Part shown: positions 34,681 through 44,108 of the stretch, piece after piece
Layout: every line of letters starts with the position of its first letter
Numbering within the stretch: the stretch's first letter is position 1
Assembly (NCBI GenBank): GCA_019695185.1
Contig: JAIBAN010000005.1
Span: 98,738 to 162,737 of the forward strand
Length of the DNA: 64,000 nucleotides
Source: Blastocatellia bacterium
Lineage (GTDB): Bacteria; Acidobacteriota; Blastocatellia; Chloracidobacteriales; Chloracidobacteriaceae
Direction of reading: 5' to 3'
Notes under the pieces: model-generated
The model's input: the letters and a program-made list of their open reading frames with translations, nothing else
What the model was told of the DNA's origin: nothing
Database searches by the model: none
Program-made: the position numbers and the translations under genes

Positions 34681-36801
34681 ATGAGCACCAAAACCGCCGA
34701 ATTCAGATTGGCACCGGGAATCGCCGAATCAACCAAAGTGCAGCAGCGTTTTCTCAGCACGTTTGGGCAGGTGGCGCTTCCCTTGGCCAAGGCCGAAGAC
34801 CTGGCGGTGGCCGTGGTGTTTGCCGGAGAGTCCCACTGGTTGACATTTAACTTGACCTGCACCTGCCTCAAAGCCAGTTTTGGGCGAATTCCCTGTTTTC
34901 GCCCTGCCGGAGCCAGCCTGACCTGTTATTCAATGAAATTTCCCGTGGTGCTGGAGGGCAGCGACAATGGTGAAGTGGTGGTCTGTGGCAAACCGGGGCA
35001 GCAGGCCATCATCCAGGCGTTCCACAGCCTGATTGCCAGTGCTTCCTATCAATGCTCGCTGGAACGAAACATGGATTCCCTGATAACGGAATTAACCGCC
35101 AGTTGGGAAAGCCTCAGTGCAGTCTATGAAATCAGTGCTTTTATCCAGGATAAACAAATGGTGGAACAGGTTCCAACCGTCCTGGAACACATCATCAATC
35201 GAGCCACGAACGGGGGGCCGAATTTACAGGCCGTGCTGTGGCTGTTAAATCCAGCCGGGGATTCATTGGAGCCGGTGGCAGCCAAAACCTCCCGAATTCT
35301 GAAAACCCGCTCCACCGGGTTTGGCTTGTTGGGGAAAGTGATTGGCTCCAAACAAAGTCTGCTGCTGACTTCACGCGAAGACATCCGTGGCTGTACCGAG
35401 CTGGAAGCTGAATTCAGCAAAGCGGTCAATCTGGCAGTGGTGCCGCTTCGTGCCCGCAAACGCGAATTGGGGGCGATTGCTCTCTGGAGCGAGGACGAAT
35501 GTGCCTTTTTTGATACGGGCACGCTCCGCTTTTTGGAAACACTGGCGGTTCAATCCTCAATGCTGCTTGAAAACAACCGGCTGTATCAGGAAATCCTCGC
35601 CACCGAGCGGTTGCATCAGGAAATTGAAATTGGTCATACGATTCAAAAAACCCTGCTTTTCAGTGCCCCTCCGGCCAATCTGTCAGGGGTGCAGGTGGCC
35701 GCCCGGACTTTGCCCTCCCAAATGATTGACGGGGATTTTTATGACTTCATCGTTCACAATGAAACCTGTTTTGACATTGTGGTCGGGGATGTCATGGGCA
35801 AGGGCATTCCGGCGGCGTTGGTGGGGGCTGCGACCAAGGACCATTTTCTCCGCGCCCATCACGAATTGGTCAACTCCAGCGCCCAGCCGGCAGTCAACGG
35901 CCCGGCTGCGGTGGTGGCCGAAGTTCATCAAAAGGTGGTGCCGCAGTTGATTCAGTTGGAACGGTTTGTGACGATTCACTACGGCCAGTTTGACCTCCAG
36001 CACAAACGCTTTACGTTTGTTGATTGCGGCCACACGCAAACTGTGCATTTTCATTACCGCACCGGAATCTGTGACCTGCTTGAAGGGGACAACCTCCCGA
36101 TTGGGGTTACTCACACTGAACAATACCACCAGTTTGAAGTCGGGTTTGAACCAGGCGATGTGTTTTTCTTTTACTCAGATGGGATAACTGAGGCCCGCAA
36201 CCCGGAGGGAAATTTCTTTGGCGCTACCCGCTTGGTAAAAATCATCCGGGAATCGTTCCAGAATACGACTTCGGGGTTGATTGACGAGATTTTCAAGGAA
36301 TTGCAGGCATTCGCCCAAAACCAGGTATTTGCCGACGATTTAACCTGTGTCGCGGTCAAAATCGGGTTTGACGACTGGCCTTCGTTACGGGTCAACCGGG
36401 TAATCGAACTTTCCTCCGATTTGGTCGAATTGGCCAGGGTGCGGGCCTTTGTGGCTGAACTGTGCGCCGTGCAGGGGTTCAAGGAGGTGGCCGAAGAGGT
36501 GGAAATCCAGCTCAAACTGGCCCTGGTGGAATTGGTCACCAATCTCATCAAACACGGTTACCAGGAGGAGCCGGGGCATCAAATGACGTTGGAAGCCAGC
36601 CGTTCAGGAACCCAAGTGGTCTTTGAGTTATTTCACCAGGGACTGCCCTTTGACCGGGCTGAAGTGAGGGAGCCTGTTTTTGACGGTTCCCAGGGGCACG
36701 GATTCGGCTTGTTCATCATTGAAAGCTGCCTGGATGAAGTCGTGTATGGAAGTTTGGATGAAGGGAAGTCCTTCGTTCGATTGGTTCGAAATCTGGATTG
36801 A
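34681..36801 (+). CDS. GAF-SpoIIE phosphatase fused to an RsbW-like kinase domain
   Basis: A 706-residue partner-switching regulator. The N-terminal third is novel. A GAF-like domain lies at about 155-300 (LQAVLWLLNPAGDSLEP). A PP2C/SpoIIE phosphatase domain lies at about 320-560, with metal Asp residues in DGDFYDF, VGDVMGKGIPAAL, YSDGITEARN and ADDLTCVAV. A HATPase_c/RsbW-type domain lies at about 575-700 (LALVELVTNLIKHGY as N-box; GSQGHGFGLFII as G-box). It should dephosphorylate, and perhaps also phosphorylate, a STAS protein; the next gene is an obvious candidate. It is embedded between EPS enzymes and is likely to control EPS production. Confidence 0.9.
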   Translation: MSTKTAEFRLAPGIAESTKVQQRFLSTFGQVALPLAKAEDLAVAVVFAGESHWLTFNLTCTCLKASFGRIPCFRPAGASLTCYSMKFPVVLEGSDNGEVVVCGKPGQQAIIQAFHSLIASASYQCSLERNMDSLITELTASWESLSAVYEISAFIQDKQMVEQVPTVLEHIINRATNGGPNLQAVLWLLNPAGDSLEPVAAKTSRILKTRSTGFGLLGKVIGSKQSLLLTSREDIRGCTELEAEFSKAVNLAVVPLRARKRELGAIALWSEDECAFFDTGTLRFLETLAVQSSMLLENNRLYQEILATERLHQEIEIGHTIQKTLLFSAPPANLSGVQVAARTLPSQMIDGDFYDFIVHNETCFDIVVGDVMGKGIPAALVGAATKDHFLRAHHELVNSSAQPAVNGPAAVVAEVHQKVVPQLIQLERFVTIHYGQFDLQHKRFTFVDCGHTQTVHFHYRTGICDLLEGDNLPIGVTHTEQYHQFEVGFEPGDVFFFYSDGITEARNPEGNFFGATRLVKIIRESFQNTTSGLIDEIFKELQAFAQNQVFADDLTCVAVKIGFDDWPSLRVNRVIELSSDLVELARVRAFVAELCAVQGFKEVAEEVEIQLKLALVELVTNLIKHGYQEEPGHQMTLEASRSGTQVVFELFHQGLPFDRAEVREPVFDGSQGHGFGLFIIESCLDEVVYGSLDEGKSFVRLVRNLD

Positions 36802-36846
36802 AGTGGGGCGGAATCTGCTCAAACTATAGCCAAAGGTGAATAATTT

Positions 36847-37185
36847 ATGCCTCTCACAACCGAAGAAATGAACGGCGTGCTGGTGGTTACCATCCACGAA
36901 AAAGCCTTGGATGCCTCCAGCGTCAAACAATTCAAAACTGACATGACGCCGGTCCTGGAGCACGCCAAGCTGGTGATTTTTGATCTTTCCCAGCTTGAAT
37001 TTGTGGACAGTTCCGGCCTTGGAGCCATTCTGTCCTGCCTGCGCCAATTGACCGGAAAAGGCGGGGACCTGAAATTATGCGGCATGACCAAACCGGTCCG
37101 GGCCCTGTTTGAGTTGGTGCGGATGCACCGCATTTTTGACATTCTGAATACCAGGGAAGAGGCCCTGCATACCATTCGGCGCTAA
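36847..37185 (+). CDS. STAS domain anti-sigma factor antagonist
   Basis: A 112-residue single STAS domain of the SpoIIAA/RsbV type. The phosphorylatable Ser lies in EFVDSSGLGAILSC at about residues 50-63. AAAGGTGA precedes ATG 36847. It lies 45 bp after the SpoIIE/RsbW-like gene and is its probable substrate. When unphosphorylated it should bind the kinase-like domain or another anti-sigma partner. No sigma factor gene is in the window, so the output may be a protein-protein switch on EPS enzymes or a distant sigma factor. Confidence 0.92.
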   Translation: MPLTTEEMNGVLVVTIHEKALDASSVKQFKTDMTPVLEHAKLVIFDLSQLEFVDSSGLGAILSCLRQLTGKGGDLKLCGMTKPVRALFELVRMHRIFDILNTREEALHTIRR

Positions 37186-37214
37186 CGGAATCCTCCCATT
37201 TCCTGGGGTGACCT

Positions 37215-38624
37215 ATGACCCACGGCAATCCCGAACCAATCAATACTGGTGCCACAAGTTCGCCAGCCCCCCGCATGGAGGACGCGTTACGGCGTTTCTC
37301 ATTAACCGGGCGGTGGCGGGGCCGCTGGCGTAAATTTCGCACCACCTTGGTTTGGTACGCATTCACTCAGATTGCCGCCGGTTCAAAACGTCTGTTTGAC
37401 TTGGGGGTGGCCTGGACGGTGGTGCTGGCACTGGTTCCGGTGTGGCTGCTGGCAGGGGCCTTGGCCCAGGCGGGCAAGCTCCGGCTGGGGCGGACGCTGC
37501 GAGCCGGACGGTGGTGCGAACCATTTGCCGAACTGTCGTTCACCTCGGAAACCCCAGGTCTTCAGCGCCTGCTGGGATGGTTTGGAATTGCCCGCCTGCC
37601 GGTTTTTTTCAATGTCATCAAAGGCGAAATGTCGTTGATTGGTCCGCGTCCGGTTGCGCCGGAGGAAGTATCCCCCCGTGAACGACAGGCCCGCCGCCGG
37701 TTCGAAGTGCGCCCCGGTTTGATTTGCCTGTGGTGGGTGCGGCAGCGAACCAACATTGACTATGGCACGGAAACCGAATCCGACCTGGAATATGTTGAAA
37801 CCCACAGCCTGCGGGGTGATTTGGGAATTGCCGCACGGGCGGTTCCTTCGCTTTTGTATGGTGCGGGCGGAAACACGGCCCGCCTGGACCGGTTGTCGGT
37901 GCTGGGACTCCGGGTGGACAACCTCACCATGACCGAAGCGATTGAAACCATCCTGACTTGGGCGGAGGGAAAAACCAGCCGCCAAATCAGTTTTGTCAAT
38001 CCGCACTGTGCCAATCTGGCTTGCGGCGATGCTGTTTATAAAACTGCCTTGAACGAGTCGGACCTGGTTTTGGCCGATGGCATCGGGATGAAAATAGCGG
38101 GCAAGATTCTGGCCCGGGAAATCCGCCAGAATGTCAACGGAACCGACCTGTTTCCCCGGCTTTGTGCGGCTTTGGCCGGGTCGCCGCATGGGTTGTACCT
38201 GTTGGGGGGGCGTCCCGGCGTGACGGATGCGGTGGCGGACTGGCTGGCCCGGAACTATCCGGAAACCCGTTTGTGCGGACACCGAAACGGTTATTTCACG
38301 GCGGATGAGGAACCGGAGATTATCCGGGACATTGCTGCTTCCGGGGCCTCCGTTCTGTTGGTGGCCTTTGGGGTTCCCAAACAGGATGTCTGGCTTCACC
38401 GGCACCTGACCAAACTGAACCTGCCGGTGGCAATGGGAGTCGGCGGGCTGTTTGATTTTTATTCCGGTCGCATTCCACGAGCTCCGCAATGGCTGCGGGA
38501 AATCGGATTTGAATGGGCCTACCGGCTTTACCAGGAACCGGGCCGAATGTGGAAACGCTACATAGTCGGAAACCTGACATTTGTCCTGCGGGTCGTTTGG
38601 GAAAGGGTTTTTGGATGGAAATAA
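37215..38624 (+). CDS. Dyad-less phosphoglycosyl transferase domain fused to WecG/TagA glycosyltransferase
   Basis: A 469-residue fusion. Residues about 50-225 resemble a bacterial sugar transferase (SKRLFDLGVAWTVVLALVPVWLL membrane helix, FFNVIKGEMSLIGPRPVAPEE, RPGLICLW). The region of the Asp-Glu dyad reads GIARLPVFFN, without DE, and KFRSM is replaced, so PGT catalysis is unlikely. Residues about 230-469 form a complete WecG/TagA/CpsF GT26 domain (SFVNPHCANLA, LADGIGMKIA, NVNGTDLFP, VAFGVPKQDVWL, MGVGGLFDFYSG). This adds the second sugar onto a lipid-linked first sugar, and the N-terminal part may act as membrane anchor. Its stop overlaps the next start. Confidence 0.88.
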   Translation: MTHGNPEPINTGATSSPAPRMEDALRRFSLTGRWRGRWRKFRTTLVWYAFTQIAAGSKRLFDLGVAWTVVLALVPVWLLAGALAQAGKLRLGRTLRAGRWCEPFAELSFTSETPGLQRLLGWFGIARLPVFFNVIKGEMSLIGPRPVAPEEVSPRERQARRRFEVRPGLICLWWVRQRTNIDYGTETESDLEYVETHSLRGDLGIAARAVPSLLYGAGGNTARLDRLSVLGLRVDNLTMTEAIETILTWAEGKTSRQISFVNPHCANLACGDAVYKTALNESDLVLADGIGMKIAGKILAREIRQNVNGTDLFPRLCAALAGSPHGLYLLGGRPGVTDAVADWLARNYPETRLCGHRNGYFTADEEPEIIRDIAASGASVLLVAFGVPKQDVWLHRHLTKLNLPVAMGVGGLFDFYSGRIPRAPQWLREIGFEWAYRLYQEPGRMWKRYIVGNLTFVLRVVWERVFGWK

Positions 38625-39643
38625 CAGTGCGGCGGTGCTTTATCCTGTGGTTTATGACTTCCTGCTGGTGGCTGGCAATGCCGGCCACCGGTTGGGCGCA
38701 GGCATCGGCCAACCCGGCCAAACCTTTGCAGGAAGGTGGTTTTGTGCCTCATGCCAAAGAAAACAACGCCACTCCGGCAGACAAACTGGCCGAATTTTCC
38801 GCCAAATACGACGGGGTGTACCGCATTGGCGAGGGCGACGAACTGGTGCTTGAATTCTGGGGCCGCCCTGAACTCTCCGGCAAACATGTGGTCGGACCGG
38901 ACGGCAATCTGACGCTCCCTTTGACGGGAACCCTGCGGGCCGCCGGGAAATCCCGTGAGGAACTGGCCGAAGCTGCGGTGGAGGCGCTCTCCAGGTTTTA
39001 CGAAGACCTCAGCGCCACGGTCAAAGTGGAAAAATACAGCTCCAACCGGGTGTTCATTCTGGGACGGGTGTCCCGCCCCGGCATGCTCGAATTTGATGTT
39101 CCACCCACCTTGCTGGAAGCCCTGACGCGGGCCGGGAGCCTGCCGGTCGGAGGGGCCGGAGCCGACAAGGCCGCGCTTTCACGATGTCTGATTTTTCGGG
39201 GGCAGGACCAATTGGTTCGGATTAACCTGAAAGGATTGCTGACCGATAATCAGCTTGCTCTCAATATCCGGTTGCAGCGCAATGACGTGATTTATATTCC
39301 GGATTCGGACGACCAACTGGTCTACGTGCTGGGTGAAGTCAAAAAACCAGGGGCTTTCCCGCTGACGCCGGAGATGTCCTTTATGAGCCTGTTGGCGCTG
39401 GCTGGCGGCCCGGAACGCGATGCGGCGGCGAGTCATATTCAGTTGATTCGACCCACCAAAGGATTGAATCAGGAAATTCCTTTGGGGGAATTGCTCAAAC
39501 CCAAGGCACAGCTCAATTTCGCCTTGGAAGAGGGGGACATCATTTACGTTCCCAAGCGTAAGCTGGCGAAATTCGGCTATGTGGTCGAGCGCATCACACC
39601 CTTTATTTCCCTGTTCATTTTGGGCAAAACGCTGGGGCAATAA
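38615..39643 (+). CDS. Wza-like polysaccharide export protein
   Basis: A 342-residue periplasmic/outer-membrane export component. ATG 38615 overlaps the previous gene by 10 bp, with GGGAAAGGG upstream. A signal peptide (MEITVRRCFILWFMTSCWWLAMPATGWAQA) has no clear lipobox Cys at its end. The polysaccharide export domain is at about 55-145 (YRIGEGDELVLEFWGRPELSG, DGNLTLPLTGTL), followed by two SLBB domains (VFILGRVSRPG..., VYVLGEVKKPGAF...). A hydrophobic C-terminal stretch (ITPFISLFILGKTL) may be the outer-membrane segment. With the next gene it forms the export envelope complex. Confidence 0.92.
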   Translation: MEITVRRCFILWFMTSCWWLAMPATGWAQASANPAKPLQEGGFVPHAKENNATPADKLAEFSAKYDGVYRIGEGDELVLEFWGRPELSGKHVVGPDGNLTLPLTGTLRAAGKSREELAEAAVEALSRFYEDLSATVKVEKYSSNRVFILGRVSRPGMLEFDVPPTLLEALTRAGSLPVGGAGADKAALSRCLIFRGQDQLVRINLKGLLTDNQLALNIRLQRNDVIYIPDSDDQLVYVLGEVKKPGAFPLTPEMSFMSLLALAGGPERDAAASHIQLIRPTKGLNQEIPLGELLKPKAQLNFALEEGDIIYVPKRKLAKFGYVVERITPFISLFILGKTLGQ

Positions 39644-39648
39644 CCACC

Positions 39649-41787
39649 ATGATGCCTGTTTCCGAAGCCAAGGAGGGTCAATCGCAGGTGGCGGCAAAAC
39701 CGGTCGCCACCACTGGACGTGCCCTCAATCCGCTGGCCTCCTGGCTGCGGCATTGGGGAATTTCCCTGACCTTGCTGGTGATTGTGGCCGGAACCGGAGT
39801 TCCTGCGGCCTATTGGCTGGGAAAACCGGCCTATTACACCGAAGGCGTGGTGTTTGTCTCGCCCCGGTTTATCAAAAATCTGGAAACCGACCAGGAACAG
39901 GAGCTTCAGTCCAATTCACAATATCGGGAATACGTCCAGCAACAGGTGCGCACCATCAACCGGTATGACATTGTTGAGGAGGCCATGCGCCGGCTGCTGA
40001 AACAGGGCATCAAATGGCAAAAACCCCAGGAAACCGAGCGCAAGGCAATTGAACGGCTGCAACAAAGGCTGGCGGTGCGCCCGGTTCCCGATACCTATCA
40101 AATCACGGTGGGTTTGGAGGGCGAGAGCCCCGCCGGTCTGGCGGAAATCATCAACACCGTCATTGCAGTGTTTCTGGAAACCGCCAAAGACGAGGAATAT
40201 TACGCCAGTGACAAGCGGATTGAGATTTTGCAGGAAGAACGGGTCAAACTGCTGAAGGAAATTGATGAAAAGGTCATTGTGCGAACCCAGATTGCCCAGG
40301 AACTGGGCGTGACAACCTTCAGCGAGACGTTACTCAACCCCTATGACGACCTGTTGATGAGCAATCGCAAAGCTTTGGCCGCCACCCAACGGCAGCACAT
40401 CGAAGCCGAAGCGGCGGTGACGGCCCTGAATGCCTCCAATCAGGCCGCGCTCAAAGCCCAGGCGCAGGAAATGGTGGCCAAAGACCAGGGGTTGAGCAGC
40501 CTCAAAGCCAATTTGAACCTGCGCAAAAGCGAATTGCTGACCAAAATGAGCGGCCTCACCGCCAATCACCCAAGCCGCAAAGCCGCCGAACGGGAACTGG
40601 CAGAAATTGACCAGGAATTACAGCAAACCGCGCAAAAACTGGAAGATTCCATCACCAGGATGCTGATTGAACAACGGAACGCCGAGGTGCGCAGGGCGCT
40701 TCAGGTGGAAACCGAACTTCAACGGCAGGTTTCGGCCCAAAGCAATCAGGCTTCGTGGTTTACCCAAAACTACAACCGGGCGCTGTCGGTGGGGGCTGAA
40801 ATTGAACGGGCGCGCAAACGTCTGAATGCGGTGGATGACCGTATCAGCCTCTTGATTCTGGAATCAAAGGCACCGGGTTTCAGCCGGTTGTTTTCCTCCG
40901 CCCGGACACCGGAGGAACCCTCCAAAGGAGGAAAACGGAAAATTTTCCTGCTCTTTGTCGGTGCGGCTTTGGCTTTGGCGGCGGCGGTACCTTTGGCGAT
41001 TGACTGGGTTGACCCACGGGTGCGGACCAAAGCCGAACTGGAGCAGGCTGCCGGATTGCCCGTGCTGGGTCAAACCGGGAACGTTGCCGAAGCCACTGCC
41101 CATGCGGTGACGCAGGATTGTTTGATACGGCTGGCCAATCGCATTCGAACCGAATGCCGCGCGCGGGAATCAACCGTTTTTCTGTTGACCTCGTTCAACC
41201 GCAGGGCTGGAACCACCACGCTGGGATTTCAACTGGCCAGTCACTTGAACAACAATAAAACCAGTGCCCTGGTGGTGGAAGCGAACGCCTTGCATCCGGA
41301 TGGAGGATACAAGCCCCCTGCCGGGGGTGTTTCATCCGGATTGGCCGAATGGCTCAAAAATACGATTGGGCTAGAGGAAATCCTGATACCGGGGGACGAC
41401 ATCCTGCCGGACCGGATTCCGGTTGGTGGAACGGACGGTTTGTTTCACCTGCCCTGTCTGAGCGATTTTCCAGACCGGCTGGAGTCGTTGCGTTCCCGCT
41501 ATCGCTGCATTTTGCTGGATGCTCCGCCCTTGCCTGTTTCAGCCGACACGGAAGCCCTGGTTTCAATGGCGGATGTCGTCTTGGTTATCGTGGCCAGGGA
41601 TGAATCCCTTTTTTCCGAGGTCAGGCAAGGGCTGGAGCTTTTGGAACGGTTGAACCCCGCTGCCGTCGGGCTGGTTTTCACCAAGGCCAAAACGAAAAAC
41701 AATGGGGCAACAGGTAACAGTGGCACGGAATTTGTAACCCCCAAGACAATTGCCACCACCTGGATTGGCAAAAGATTATGGAAATAA
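39649..41787 (+). CDS. Wzc-like polysaccharide co-polymerase with degenerate BY-kinase domain
   Basis: A 712-residue inner-membrane PCP-2 protein. Wzz domain: TM1 at about 37-58, periplasmic coiled-coil (about 190-400, many Gln/Glu/Ala), TM2 at about 425-445. The C-terminal ATPase domain (about 500-690) resembles BY-kinases, but the Walker A loop reads SFNRRAGTTTLG without the Lys, Walker A' reads VVEANALHP in place of IDAD, and there is no C-terminal Tyr cluster. Walker B is kept as ILLDAPPLP. Chain-length control and export coupling should persist, but Tyr autophosphorylation is unlikely. Confidence 0.88.
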   Translation: MMPVSEAKEGQSQVAAKPVATTGRALNPLASWLRHWGISLTLLVIVAGTGVPAAYWLGKPAYYTEGVVFVSPRFIKNLETDQEQELQSNSQYREYVQQQVRTINRYDIVEEAMRRLLKQGIKWQKPQETERKAIERLQQRLAVRPVPDTYQITVGLEGESPAGLAEIINTVIAVFLETAKDEEYYASDKRIEILQEERVKLLKEIDEKVIVRTQIAQELGVTTFSETLLNPYDDLLMSNRKALAATQRQHIEAEAAVTALNASNQAALKAQAQEMVAKDQGLSSLKANLNLRKSELLTKMSGLTANHPSRKAAERELAEIDQELQQTAQKLEDSITRMLIEQRNAEVRRALQVETELQRQVSAQSNQASWFTQNYNRALSVGAEIERARKRLNAVDDRISLLILESKAPGFSRLFSSARTPEEPSKGGKRKIFLLFVGAALALAAAVPLAIDWVDPRVRTKAELEQAAGLPVLGQTGNVAEATAHAVTQDCLIRLANRIRTECRARESTVFLLTSFNRRAGTTTLGFQLASHLNNNKTSALVVEANALHPDGGYKPPAGGVSSGLAEWLKNTIGLEEILIPGDDILPDRIPVGGTDGLFHLPCLSDFPDRLESLRSRYRCILLDAPPLPVSADTEALVSMADVVLVIVARDESLFSEVRQGLELLERLNPAAVGLVFTKAKTKNNGATGNSGTEFVTPKTIATTWIGKRLWK

Positions 41788-41800
41788 ACCTGGAGGATGT

Positions 41801-42880
41801 ATGAAACCTCCTTTGCTTTATGCGCTGCACAGCGGAAATCTGTATGGGACCGAGCGCATGGCCCTGGCGACAGCGGTGGGATTGGCGGCTGATTTTGAGC
41901 CGGTCTTTTTTGCGCCGCCGGGACCTGCTCTCCAGGAAGCCGGTCGGCTGGGCTTTCAGACGCAGGGGTTTGCTTCGGCAAAAGAGTTTGCCTTGCACAT
42001 CCGGCCATTTTTTGCCCGCCATCGGGAACTGCTCTTTTTTGCCACCGGTTTGGTTCATTCACTGGCCTGTCTTGGGTGGAACGCCATGTATCGGCGGCAG
42101 GTGGTGCATCTGCATTTGGTTCATGGCGGGACAGACGAACATCTGAGCTATGGTCGGAAAAAGTACCTGAACGGCTGGCCGGTGGAAATTGTGGCGGTTT
42201 CCGATTTTGTCAAAGCGCGATTGGTGGCGCACGGCGTGCGTCCAACGCAGGTTTCAGTGCTGGAAAACTTTTTGCCGGATGCGTTGATTGCCCAAACTCC
42301 GAAACGAAACGCCTTTGAGGGCAAAGGAATTTCCCGGCTGATTGTGGTGTCGCGGGCCGACCCCATCAAACGGTTGGATGTGTTGCTCGATGCGTTGGAA
42401 TCAAATCCTGCTTTGGCCCAATTGCCGGTCCGGATTTTCGGGACCGGGGCGGAATTTGAAACCTTGCGCAACCGGGCTGCCGTCACGTTGCCGGCAGTCG
42501 AGTTTTCCGGTTATTCCGAGCAGATTCCCCAACATCTGGCCCAGGCCGATTTGTTGGTTCACACCTGTCCGGTGGAGCCGTTTGGGTTGGTGGTTTTGGA
42601 GGGAATGGCCGCACACGTTCCGGCTCTGGTACCTGACAGCGGCGGGGCCAGTTCCATCATTGTGCCGGAGGAATCGGGCTTTCAGTTTCGGGCCAATCAG
42701 GTTGGCCACCTGGCGGAAAAGCTGTTGGAATTAAAAAATGCAACGGCAGCAAAGCTGAATTCGACCGTGGCCAAAGCCGCTGAACGGTTGCAAGACTGTT
42801 ATTCATCCGAGGCGGGATTGGAAAAATACCGCCAACTCATTGCCCGAGCGCAGGCAGGTCAGTCAAGGCTGGCAACGTAA
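41801..42880 (+). CDS. Glycosyltransferase family 4
   Basis: A 359-residue GT-B enzyme. ATG 41801 has GGAGG upstream and lies 13 bp after the Wzc-like stop. Seen: ALHSGNLYGTERMALATA for the acceptor side, IVVSRADPIKRLDVLLDAL for the donor domain start, and the EX7E motif in EPFGLVVLEGMAAHVPALV. Likely adds one sugar of the EPS repeat unit in the cytoplasm. Confidence 0.9.
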   Translation: MKPPLLYALHSGNLYGTERMALATAVGLAADFEPVFFAPPGPALQEAGRLGFQTQGFASAKEFALHIRPFFARHRELLFFATGLVHSLACLGWNAMYRRQVVHLHLVHGGTDEHLSYGRKKYLNGWPVEIVAVSDFVKARLVAHGVRPTQVSVLENFLPDALIAQTPKRNAFEGKGISRLIVVSRADPIKRLDVLLDALESNPALAQLPVRIFGTGAEFETLRNRAAVTLPAVEFSGYSEQIPQHLAQADLLVHTCPVEPFGLVVLEGMAAHVPALVPDSGGASSIIVPEESGFQFRANQVGHLAEKLLELKNATAAKLNSTVAKAAERLQDCYSSEAGLEKYRQLIARAQAGQSRLAT

Positions 42881-42916
42881 AAATTGATTTGAGGGAGAGT
42901 GCGCCTCCTTCAAATC

Positions 42917-42944
42917 CTGAACCCTGAACCCTGAACCCTGAACC
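42917..42944 (+). repeat. Heptamer tandem repeat (CTGAACC)4
   Basis: Four exact CTGAACC units lie in the 103-bp gap between two glycosyltransferase genes inside the EPS locus. A CTCTGCG-containing stretch follows at 42953. The same heptamer recurs with variants at 57800-57840. Confidence 0.9.
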
Positions 42945-42983
42945 CGAATAAGCTCTGCGTCCTCTTTTGCGTGAGGTACGGTT

Positions 42984-44003
42984 ATGATTGAACTTGCACA
43001 AAACCAGACAGAACCGGTGCTTTCGGTGGTGGTGATTGGCCGCAATGAAGGAGCCCGGCTGGTTCGCTGTCTGGAATCGGTCCGGGCCATGAACTCACCG
43101 GGCGGCCCGGTTGAAATCATCTATGTTGACTCGGATTCGACCGACCAGAGTCCAAGCCGGGCCGAAGAACTGGGAGCCAGGGTGTTGGTGGTTCATCCGG
43201 AACGCCCCACGGCTGCGCTGGGAAGGAACGCCGGCTGGCGGGCGGCACGAGCGGAGTTTGTTCTGTTTCTGGATGGTGACACCATTCTGGACCCGGATTT
43301 TGTAGGGCAGGCAATGAAAGAGTTTGCGGACCCCAAGGTTGCAGTGGTTTGGGGAACCCGCAGGGAAATCCACCCCGAACAATCACTCTATAACCGGGTG
43401 CTGGACCTTGATTGGATGGCCCCGGTCGGGCCTTCGCAATATTGCGGCGGAGATGCCCTGATGCGGCGCAAAGTATTGGAGGAAGTGGGCGGCTATGACC
43501 AAACGCTGATTGCCGGGGAAGAACCGGAAATGTGTCGCCGCATGCGCGCTGTGGGCTATGTGATTTTGCATGTGGACCTCCCCATGACCGGGCATGATTT
43601 GGCCATGTTGCGCTGGGCTCAGTATTGGCGCAGGGCAACCCGGACCGGTTATGCCTATGCAGAGGTTTCCGCTCGGTTCCGGGGAACGGACATTCCGTTG
43701 TGGGAGGCCGAATCCCGCCACAATCGCCGCCGGACGTGGCTGCAAATTGGATTGTTCCTGGCTGGGCTGGCGGTTTCGCTGTGGTGGCTGAAGCCCTGGC
43801 CTTTGCTTGCCGTGGCTGCGTTTTATGGATTGTTGATTGTGCGCACGACCTTCAAATTCCGGTGGAAATCTCCGAGCCTGCTGACCTGTTTTTGTTACGG
43901 GGTTCATTCCCATATTCAGCAAGTGCCAATTTTTCTGGGGCAGTTACAGTATGGAAAAGATGCCCGCCAGGGCCAAAAACGCGGTTTGATTGAGTACAAG
44001 TAG
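42984..44003 (+). CDS. Glycosyltransferase family 2 with membrane tail
   Basis: A 339-residue GT2. The GT-A domain has VVVIGRNEGARLVRCLESV, YVDSDSTDQS, LFLDGDTILDPDF (metal site) and GGDALMRRKVLEEVGGYDQTLIAGEEPEMCRRM (acceptor block). One or two hydrophobic helices lie at about 255-290. SD-like GTGAGG precedes ATG 42984. Probable role: addition of a sugar in EPS repeat assembly. Confidence 0.9.
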   Translation: MIELAQNQTEPVLSVVVIGRNEGARLVRCLESVRAMNSPGGPVEIIYVDSDSTDQSPSRAEELGARVLVVHPERPTAALGRNAGWRAARAEFVLFLDGDTILDPDFVGQAMKEFADPKVAVVWGTRREIHPEQSLYNRVLDLDWMAPVGPSQYCGGDALMRRKVLEEVGGYDQTLIAGEEPEMCRRMRAVGYVILHVDLPMTGHDLAMLRWAQYWRRATRTGYAYAEVSARFRGTDIPLWEAESRHNRRRTWLQIGLFLAGLAVSLWWLKPWPLLAVAAFYGLLIVRTTFKFRWKSPSLLTCFCYGVHSHIQQVPIFLGQLQYGKDARQGQKRGLIEYK

Positions 44004-44108
44004 GGAAACAAGGCTTTGTCCCCGAAAACCGGGGCCGGAGCAGATTGTAGAGGCTTCCCTGGGGACATCGGTTCCGTTTGTCGGTTCAATACATGAATAG
44101 GAAGGGAC

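Noticed and set aside
37383..38489. A 368-codon minus-strand open frame inside the PGT-WecG fusion gene.
   Set aside because: The opposite strand encodes clear WecG/TagA motifs; the antisense product is Gln/Arg/His/Pro-rich with no recognisable domain.
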